In this document: positions 13,681 through 19,205 of the stretch, piece after piece
Layout of the letters: each line of letters starts with the position of its first letter
Position numbering within the stretch: the stretch's first letter is position 1
Source: Planctomycetota bacterium
GTDB taxonomy: Bacteria; Planctomycetota; UBA1135; GCA-002686595
Length of the DNA: 19,205 nucleotides
Reading direction: 5' to 3'
Assembly: GCA_020638855.1 (NCBI GenBank)
Contig: JACKHT010000028.1
Span: 1 to 19,205, forward strand
Notes under the pieces: model-generated
Databases searched by the model: none
What the model was told of the DNA's origin: nothing
What the model saw: only the letters and a program-made list of their open reading frames with translations
Made by a program: the position numbers and the translations under genes

Positions 13681-14133
13681 CTATTGCGAGCGCTGCCGCA
13701 TGCGGCGCACCAATTGGTCGAAACCCACGTGGTCGTGCAGGCTGTCCAGATCGGGATCCTGCATCAAGTAGGCCAAATCCCCGAACCCGCATTCGATCGC
13801 ACGGGCGAGCGAATCCAAGGCCAACTCCGGCCGACCCGTCAAGGCTTGCGAACAGGCCAAGTTGTAGTGCGCCACCGGGTGCTCTGGGGAAAGTCGGACC
13901 AGCTGTTCGTCGACCCGCAATCCCTCTTGGTGGCGTCCCAAGGCGGACAAGCTTTGGCTGAGTACCGTCCAAGCACCCAAGTTGTCGTTGCGTTTGCGCG
14001 TCTCGTCGCGCAGGACATCGACCAGGAACCCATGGCCGAGCTGATCGAGTCGTTCGCGCGCCATCCCCGAGATGGGGAAGGCGGGGCGCTTGCCGGGGGT
14101 CGAGGGCAGGATCGGGGAGCCAGGACGCTGCAT
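13681..14133 (-). CDS. Small TPR protein
   Basis: From ATG at 14133 this is 150 residues. Two to three tetratricopeptide-type helical pairs are visible: 'NLGAWTVLSQSLSALGRHQEGLRVDEQLVRLSPEHPVAHYNLACSQALTGRPELALDSLARAIECGFGDLAYLMQDPDLDSLHDHVGFDQLVRRM'. The last part is the 'TPR end-of-protein' motif common in small bacterial scaffolding proteins. There is no signal peptide, so it is probably cytoplasmic. An alternative start is ATG 14064 (127 residues). I prefer 14133 because the extra 23 codons have the very high third-position GC of coding sequence here, although they are Pro-rich. It is divergent from the coiled-coil/HEAT gene and convergent with the HEAT lipoprotein gene. Partner and role are unknown. 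No Shine-Dalgarno. Stop is TAG. Confidence 0.82.
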   Translation of the reverse strand: MQRPGSPILPSTPGKRPAFPISGMARERLDQLGHGFLVDVLRDETRKRNDNLGAWTVLSQSLSALGRHQEGLRVDEQLVRLSPEHPVAHYNLACSQALTGRPELALDSLARAIECGFGDLAYLMQDPDLDSLHDHVGFDQLVRRMRQRSQ

Positions 14134-14212
14134 AGGACGGAAAAGGGTACTCCGAGCGCTCCGGAACGCAAGCGTAGGCGTTTCGCTCTGGGCGGGTTCG
14201 GTTAGGCTGGAG

Positions 14213-14233
14213 ACTACGGGTGGGCCCCGTAGT
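14213..14233 (+). promoter_or_regulatory. Perfect hairpin in the leader of the coiled-coil/HEAT gene
   Basis: ACTACGGG (14213-14220) pairs perfectly with CCCGTAGT (14226-14233) around a 5-base loop, followed by TTCT. It ends 27 bases before the proposed TTG start and 15 bases before its Shine-Dalgarno. As DNA it could be an operator for the divergent pair; as RNA a short attenuator. Confidence 0.5.
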
Positions 14234-14248
14234 TTCTGGAACCGTGGC

Positions 14249-14254
14249 GAGGAG
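14249..14254 (+). promoter_or_regulatory. Shine-Dalgarno supporting a TTG start
   Basis: GAGGAG lies six bases before TTG at 14261. It favours that start over the ATG at 14072, which would add 63 residues of poor composition and read through the divergent TPR gene start and the leader hairpin. Confidence 0.6.
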
Positions 14255-14260
14255 CGTGCT

Positions 14261-15355
14261 TTGGGTGATGTCAAATGTGATTTGTGTGGAGAACCGGTTC
14301 CTGTGGCGGACTTGGCCCACGGGCTGGCGTACCGACGCGGGACGCGCCTGATCTGTGCGGCCTGCGACCGCGCCATGGGGGGAGGCGGTGAGCAGGCCCC
14401 CGCGAACTCTGGAGCGGGAAGGAAACCCCACAGCGGTACCCATTGGGGCGCGTTGAGTGTGGCCCTGGCCTCGGTCGCCTTGGCAGGTTGGGCGCTGTGG
14501 CAAGTCCATGCGAGCCGCATGGAGTGGGAGCGGTTGGTCCAGGATCGCAGCGGCCAAGTCGAGGCGTTCGACCAGCGCTTGGAGCGCTGGGAGACCGAGC
14601 AACGCGCCGATTGGGCGACTTCCTTGCAAGACGTCCGTGCGCAAATGCAAAGCCAGTCGGCGCAGGGGGGCGTCGAGCGCGAGCAGGCCCTAGCGGCCCT
14701 GCGCGCGCAATGGGGCGATTGGGAGGCGGCGAGCCAAGAGCGCCTGCAAGCGCTGCAGACCGAGTTGGCGGCGTGGGAACCCCGTTGGGCCGAACGCCAG
14801 GCCGAGCTCCAAGGTCTGCGCGCAGAATGGGCTGCCATCGAAGCCGATTGGAAGCAGGCCCACGAACAGCTCACCGCGATCAGCGAAGACTTGGAGCTAC
14901 GCGTGCGCAGTCTGGAAGGGGCCTACCAGGCGACCTTCGAACCCAAGCAGGGTGTGGAAGCGGCCGCTTGGTATCCGATCACCGACGGCTTGCTCAACGA
15001 GAAACCCAGCATGCGGCTCGAGGCCCTCTACAGCCTCGAACAAAGCCACGACGTGCGGATTTGTCCTTTCATCCTGCCGCTCCTTGAAGACGTCGACCCC
15101 ATGGTGCGGGTCGCCTGTGCGCGGGTCTTGGCCGAACACGCGTTCCGTCCGGCGGTGCCGAAGTTGATCGATGGTTTGGAGGATCCCGTGCTCGCCGTAC
15201 GCTCGGGTTTCCTCGAGTCGCTGCGCACAATCACCGGTCGCCAGTTTGGGTTCCGACCGGATGGCCGCGAGACCGAACGCAAGCGCCCCTTGCAGGAGTG
15301 GCGCGATTGGTGGGCCCAGCACGGGGAGACCTTCCTCGCGGGGCAACCTGGCTGA
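14261..15355 (+). CDS. Zinc-ribbon, membrane, coiled-coil and HEAT-repeat protein
   Basis: From the TTG at 14261 the protein has 364 residues. A four-cysteine zinc ribbon opens it (C6, C9, C32, C35, in 'CDLCGEP' and 'CAACDRAMG'). A Gly/Ser-rich linker and one membrane helix ('WGALSVALASVALAGWALW', about 62-80) follow. Residues 84-230 are a long, Trp-, Gln- and Glu-rich coiled coil. Residues 245-364 are HEAT-like repeats ending in 'RQFGFRPDGRETERKRPLQEWRDWWAQH'. The ribbon would face the cytoplasm and the coiled coil and HEAT domain the outside. The zinc ribbon lies directly at the N-terminus, which is why the TTG start fits better than the ATG at 14072. Function is unknown; a membrane-spanning scaffold is the simplest reading. 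The large metallopeptidase gene follows after 97 bp. Stop is TGA. Confidence 0.8.
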   Translation: MGDVKCDLCGEPVPVADLAHGLAYRRGTRLICAACDRAMGGGGEQAPANSGAGRKPHSGTHWGALSVALASVALAGWALWQVHASRMEWERLVQDRSGQVEAFDQRLERWETEQRADWATSLQDVRAQMQSQSAQGGVEREQALAALRAQWGDWEAASQERLQALQTELAAWEPRWAERQAELQGLRAEWAAIEADWKQAHEQLTAISEDLELRVRSLEGAYQATFEPKQGVEAAAWYPITDGLLNEKPSMRLEALYSLEQSHDVRICPFILPLLEDVDPMVRVACARVLAEHAFRPAVPKLIDGLEDPVLAVRSGFLESLRTITGRQFGFRPDGRETERKRPLQEWRDWWAQHGETFLAGQPG

Positions 15356-15452
15356 CGAGGCGAGCTGCGCCCGGCGCGTCCAAGGGCTGTTGTCGTTGCT
15401 TGCCCGATCGCCCTGCCCTCCTGACTTTTCACCGCACCCTTCCACGACCACG

Positions 15453-18400
15453 ATGATTCGCGATCGCTTGTTGCCCCTAGTCTCGTTGGCTTTGCTGGCT
15501 TTGCTGGCGGGGTGGGGACTATCCACTTCCTTTTCCTTCGAAAAGGGCCAGAAGAGTTCGCAGGACCAAATCGTGCGCTACTTAGGGCAAGCACGGTCCG
15601 AGCTCGATCGCGGTCGCCTCGACGAAGGATTGCGAGCGATCTATCAGGTGCTCGAACGCGACCACAACTCGCGCGAGGGCTGGCAGTTGTTGGCCGAGTA
15701 CGGGCGGCTCAGCAGCGATGCCGACTTGGAACTGTGGGCTCTCTACCGCGACTTCCGGCTCGCGGAAGCGCGGGGATTGCGCAAGGATGCGCGCAAGGCG
15801 CTGCTGGAGACCATGGCCAAGGTGGACCCCGGCGGGGCCCAGCTGCTCGACATGACCGAGCGCTTCTCCAGCGACTTGAACAAGCTGGCCGAGCGCTATG
15901 AAAAGGAAGGGCGACCCCACGGGGCAATCCGGGTCTACAAACGTCTGCTTTCGTTGGATCCGGAGAACCAAGCCGCCAGCGACGCGATCGAACGCATCGC
16001 CTCCGCTCCCGACCCGGCCCTAGCGCCCCACGCCACGCCGCGCGATCCGTTCGAAGGCATCGACCAAGCCTTCCTCGACGACTTCGACGCCAAGCACAAC
16101 ACCTGGGAAACCGCCGCCAAGGAAGAGCGCGACCACTACATCACGATCACCGACACCGGCTACAAGAACCTGATCCGCACGGCGGACGCCATGGAACAGG
16201 TCAACGCTTTCTACCGCGAGTTCTTCCGCTACGGGGGCGCGGGGGACGAGCGCACGGTGCCGCGCATCACCGTGCACCTGTTCCAGAACAAGGATGAATA
16301 CCTCACCAAGGGCTTCCACCCCGTGGAGTGGTCGGCGGGGCACTTCACCGGTAGTCATGTGGAAACCTTCCTGCCCGAGACAGGGTTCGAAGGAGTGGTG
16401 GGCACCCTGTTCCACGAAGCCGCGCACCAATTCGTGAGCCTAGCCACCAACGCCACCGGTTGGCTCAACGAAGGCCTGGCTTCGTTCTTCGAGGGCACCC
16501 GCATCCAAGCCAATGGTACGGTGGTGATGAACCTTCCCGCCGGCCACCGCCTGTTCCCCTTGGCCCAACGCATGGAAGCGGGTTGGATGAGCGGACCGGC
16601 CGACGGGATCGACGCGGAGGGCAAAGGGGACCCGAAGAAGGCGCCCACCTTCCGCATCCTGGTGGAAAACGAATACGACTGGGGCCCACCCTGGTATGCG
16701 CCTACCTGGGGCTTGGTGTACTTCCTCTACAACTTCCAGGATCCCTGGGACGGGCGCTTCGTGTACCGGCGCGCTTTCCAGGAGTTCATCAACTCGTCGG
16801 GGGGCCGAGTCGGGAAGGGGGCGATCGCCAACTTCGAAGAGGTCGTGCTCAAGAACCCGCTCAAACCCATCACCAAGGAGCGGCCCAAAGACGAAGCGCC
16901 CTTGGTGTTGCCCAAGACCGTCGACGAACTGGACGATTTGTGGAAGGAGTGGATTCTGACCTTGCGCGACCGCCAGGCCGGCAAGGTCGAGGAAGCCCAG
17001 TCTTTCCTGCGTTGGGCACGCTTTGCTGCGGAAGCCAAGATGGGGCCCGAAGCCAAGGAACACTACGAGCGCGCACTGCTGGAAAACCCGCTCGACCCCG
17101 ATGCCCTCGAAGGGCTGGCCGATGTGCTGGTGGAATTCTTCGACGAGCCGGACCGCGCTTCGGTGTTGCTCGAACAATTGTTGCGCGTACTGGAAGCCAA
17201 TCCCGAGGCGGATCCTTTGGTCCTCGCGCGGCTCGAACGCCGCTTGCAGCGGCTCGATCCCGATCGGCGCAACTTGACGCGCATCGAAGACTCCCTACTC
17301 AAGGAAGCCGAAACGGCGCTCTTGGCCTACCGCGAAGGGGCACGGCCGCGCATGGTCATGGAATGGTCGCGGCGCTTGGCGCGCGACTTTGGGGAACCGC
17401 GCTTCTACGACTTGTACGGCGAAATGGTGCGCACGTTTGGGGGCAGCGTCGATCTTTGGGACCGCGCCTACAACGAAGAAAACCTCGATGGCTGGCTGTA
17501 CGGACAAGGCGTGTTCCAGGCTGCCGGCGAAGTGGTGCAAGCCAACTTCACGGCGCCCGCAGGTGGCCAATACGACTTTCGCTTCTTGACGCTCGATCGG
17601 TTGACCAGCGGCGACTTCTCGCTGGAGACCGAAGTCGAGGTGCGCCGTGGCCGCGGTACCTTCGCGGGCATCGTGTTTGGACAGAAGGGCACCAACGACT
17701 TCCATGGGGCGGCGCTGTTCCCCGGTGAGGCCAAAGAAGGCGCGGTCGACACCGGTTACGCCGACCTGTTCAGTTCGTTTGGGGGCGTGATCAAGGTCTG
17801 GCGCCACGCTCCGGCGGTCTTGGAGCCACCCGCGGGCGAATCGAGCGCTTCGGTTTGGCATCGGCTGCGGGTCGATGTGACCGGAGTCGACGTCGACGTA
17901 TGGCTCGACGGGGAGCGCATCTTGACCCATGCGTTTTCGGGTCGGGACGTGCTCTCGGGCAGCTTCGGGTTGTTCGTCGGTCCGGGTCAGGCCCGCTTCC
18001 GTTCGGTGCGCTATCTGGCCCGCGACCCACGTGATCCGGCTGGGGTGGTCGAACGGCGTGCGCGTCTTGCGGCCGCTGGCATCGGCGCCGGAGAACCCGT
18101 CGGTGGCAGCTACCAAGGGCTCAGCGCTCCGTTCCCAACCGTCCAAACTTGGGTCCAGGGTTCGCGCAGCGCGTGGGCCGAAGCCGGCCCGGTCCCGCAG
18201 CTCCTGGTGCTCTTCAGCCAGCCGCAAAACGAGCTGATGCCGCTGCACGATTGGCTGCAAGACCTGGCCAAGCGCCACGCCGAAGCGGGCTTGCGCATCG
18301 TGAGCGTGGCCCAGTGCTTCGATCGCAAGACCTTGGCGGACTACTTGGCGCAGCACCCCTTCCCGGGTGATGTGGGGGTCGATGCCAACCCGGAGGCGGC

Positions 18401-19160
18401 GGGGGGGCTGGGGGCTACCTTCGATACGTACTTCATCGATCGCTTCAACTTGCCCCGTTTGCTGTTGATCGATCCCCTGGGCCGGGTGGCCTGGGAGGGC
18501 GATCCGGGGTTCAAGGTGGGGCAAGCTCCGGAGGCGCCCTACGCCAGTTACTTGGACGATCCCTTGGAGGCGCTGATTGGCGAGTACCACCTGTTGGAGC
18601 GCAAGCAATGGGCTCAGGCTTGGAATGCAACGGGCGAAGTACAGTTGGAGCGTGGCGACATCTTGGGCTTGAGGGAACTCCTGCAACAGGCCCACGACCT
18701 GGGGACGGCGTACAGTCCGGAGGAGACCCGCGCGCAGATCGTATGGACGCGGCTTGAGGCCTTGGCGCAGGATCCCAAAACCACGGCGGATTGGCTCGAA
18801 GCCGAAGGGGGCCAAGCCGCGGCCGCTACGGTCGAGGCCTGGATCGGCATGCTCGGCGTGACCCTCGATCGCACGGCCGCCCGCGACTTCGCCAAACTCA
18901 AGAACCACCGTGAGGCCAAGAAGTTCCAATCCTTGGTGGCGCAGATGGAAGGCTATCGCAGCAAGAACGTGGACCTCGCGACCAAGTGGGAGGAGTGGGC
19001 TGGCAAAATGGACCAATGCGACCAACCCTTTGTGGCTGCCCGCATGGAAGCCTTGCGCGCCTGCATGGCCAGCGGGGACGCAAGCGCCAAGGAGGCAGCG
19101 CTCGATGGGATGCGCGATTGGCCCGCTGCTTGGGTGACCCAACGTTTGTTGATTCCCTAG
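15453..19160 (+). CDS. Multidomain exported metallopeptidase (TPR, HExxH peptidase, ConA-like, thioredoxin-like)
   Basis: From ATG at 15453 the protein has 1235 residues. A signal anchor ('LLPLVSLALLALLAGWGL', 6-23) is followed by TPR helices (about 40-180). A DUF1570-like gluzincin domain (about 190-480) has the zinc motif H321-EAAH-325 and a third ligand E340 in 'WLNEGLASFFEG', so it should bind zinc and hydrolyse peptides. More TPR-like helices occupy about 515-690. A concanavalin/DUF1080-like beta-sandwich fills about 700-855 ('DFSLETEVEVRRGRGTFAGIVFG', 'WHRLRVDVTGVDVDVWLDGERI'). A thioredoxin-like domain fills about 910-1055; it has the cis-Pro region ('FNLPRLLLIDPLGRVAWEG', P1001), but SQPQN replaces the WCxxC active site. 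A helical tail ends it. The preceding in-frame ATG at 15171 lies inside the previous gene and is rejected. No Shine-Dalgarno. Stop is TAG. Substrate is unknown. Confidence 0.88.
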   Translation: MIRDRLLPLVSLALLALLAGWGLSTSFSFEKGQKSSQDQIVRYLGQARSELDRGRLDEGLRAIYQVLERDHNSREGWQLLAEYGRLSSDADLELWALYRDFRLAEARGLRKDARKALLETMAKVDPGGAQLLDMTERFSSDLNKLAERYEKEGRPHGAIRVYKRLLSLDPENQAASDAIERIASAPDPALAPHATPRDPFEGIDQAFLDDFDAKHNTWETAAKEERDHYITITDTGYKNLIRTADAMEQVNAFYREFFRYGGAGDERTVPRITVHLFQNKDEYLTKGFHPVEWSAGHFTGSHVETFLPETGFEGVVGTLFHEAAHQFVSLATNATGWLNEGLASFFEGTRIQANGTVVMNLPAGHRLFPLAQRMEAGWMSGPADGIDAEGKGDPKKAPTFRILVENEYDWGPPWYAPTWGLVYFLYNFQDPWDGRFVYRRAFQEFINSSGGRVGKGAIANFEEVVLKNPLKPITKERPKDEAPLVLPKTVDELDDLWKEWILTLRDRQAGKVEEAQSFLRWARFAAEAKMGPEAKEHYERALLENPLDPDALEGLADVLVEFFDEPDRASVLLEQLLRVLEANPEADPLVLARLERRLQRLDPDRRNLTRIEDSLLKEAETALLAYREGARPRMVMEWSRRLARDFGEPRFYDLYGEMVRTFGGSVDLWDRAYNEENLDGWLYGQGVFQAAGEVVQANFTAPAGGQYDFRFLTLDRLTSGDFSLETEVEVRRGRGTFAGIVFGQKGTNDFHGAALFPGEAKEGAVDTGYADLFSSFGGVIKVWRHAPAVLEPPAGESSASVWHRLRVDVTGVDVDVWLDGERILTHAFSGRDVLSGSFGLFVGPGQARFRSVRYLARDPRDPAGVVERRARLAAAGIGAGEPVGGSYQGLSAPFPTVQTWVQGSRSAWAEAGPVPQLLVLFSQPQNELMPLHDWLQDLAKRHAEAGLRIVSVAQCFDRKTLADYLAQHPFPGDVGVDANPEAAGGLGATFDTYFIDRFNLPRLLLIDPLGRVAWEGDPGFKVGQAPEAPYASYLDDPLEALIGEYHLLERKQWAQAWNATGEVQLERGDILGLRELLQQAHDLGTAYSPEETRAQIVWTRLEALAQDPKTTADWLEAEGGQAAAATVEAWIGMLGVTLDRTAARDFAKLKNHREAKKFQSLVAQMEGYRSKNVDLATKWEEWAGKMDQCDQPFVAARMEALRACMASGDASAKEAALDGMRDWPAAWVTQRLLIP

Positions 19161-19205
19161 GCAGCTGACTGGGTTGCGTGTGGATGCTTGGCCAAGAAAC
19201 TCGGG

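Noticed and set aside
14072..14260. N-terminal extension of the coiled-coil/HEAT protein from ATG 14072
   Set aside because: It overlaps the divergent TPR gene and crosses the leader hairpin. TTG 14261 has a good SD and places the zinc ribbon at the N-terminus.
17295..19142. Open minus-strand frame of 615 codons opposite the metallopeptidase gene
   Set aside because: It is rich in Arg, Gln, His and Gly without domain motifs, while the plus strand shows consistent ConA-like and thioredoxin-like features.

Overview
The window is GC-rich, gene-dense bacterial chromosome with no mobile element, CRISPR array, rRNA or tRNA that I can see. The gene style suggests a member of the Planctomycetota: secreted TPR/zinc-metallopeptidase proteins with the HEAAH...WLNEGLASFFEG signature, degenerate transglutaminase-like proteins, HEAT-repeat lipoproteins, membrane VWA/glutamine-amidotransferase-like proteins and few Shine-Dalgarno sequences. 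This assignment is inference, since no marker here settles the taxonomy.

Left part (1-9095), all on the minus strand. In order of transcription: yajC (Sec accessory subunit), a YraN/UPF0102 protein, a polyprenyl glycosylphosphotransferase of the PEP-CTERM-associated type, a ZIP metal transporter followed 15 bp later by an SO_0444-type Cu/Zn efflux permease, rpmB (ribosomal protein L28), cysS (cysteinyl-tRNA synthetase), and an exported transglutaminase-like protein that runs off the left edge. The cysS leader contains an 11-bp perfect inverted repeat. A plausible sigma70-type promoter overlapping a 12-bp palindrome lies before rpmB.

Middle part (9096-13586), plus strand. A 116-bp divergent intergenic region separates yajC from mnmA (tRNA 2-thiouridylase). 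mnmA overlaps by 14 bp a large membrane-anchored protein with two VWA domains and a glutamine-amidotransferase-like domain. A small HEAT-repeat lipoprotein follows.

Right part (13587-19205). A strong hairpin terminator separates the HEAT lipoprotein from a convergent small TPR gene. Divergent from the TPR gene is a zinc-ribbon/transmembrane/coiled-coil/HEAT protein with a probable TTG start, good SD and a leader hairpin. Next is a 1235-residue exported protein joining TPRs, an HExxH metallopeptidase, a concanavalin-like domain and a thioredoxin-like domain that lacks its CxxC motif.

Housekeeping functions (translation, tRNA modification, Sec export) are interleaved with envelope genes. Nothing here amounts to a demonstrated new system. 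The most unusual items are the multidomain metallopeptidase, the pair of HEAT proteins with a shared C-terminal motif, the double-VWA protein, and the nearly SD-free, pyrimidine-rich translation starts. No gene-free stretch exceeds 300 bp.
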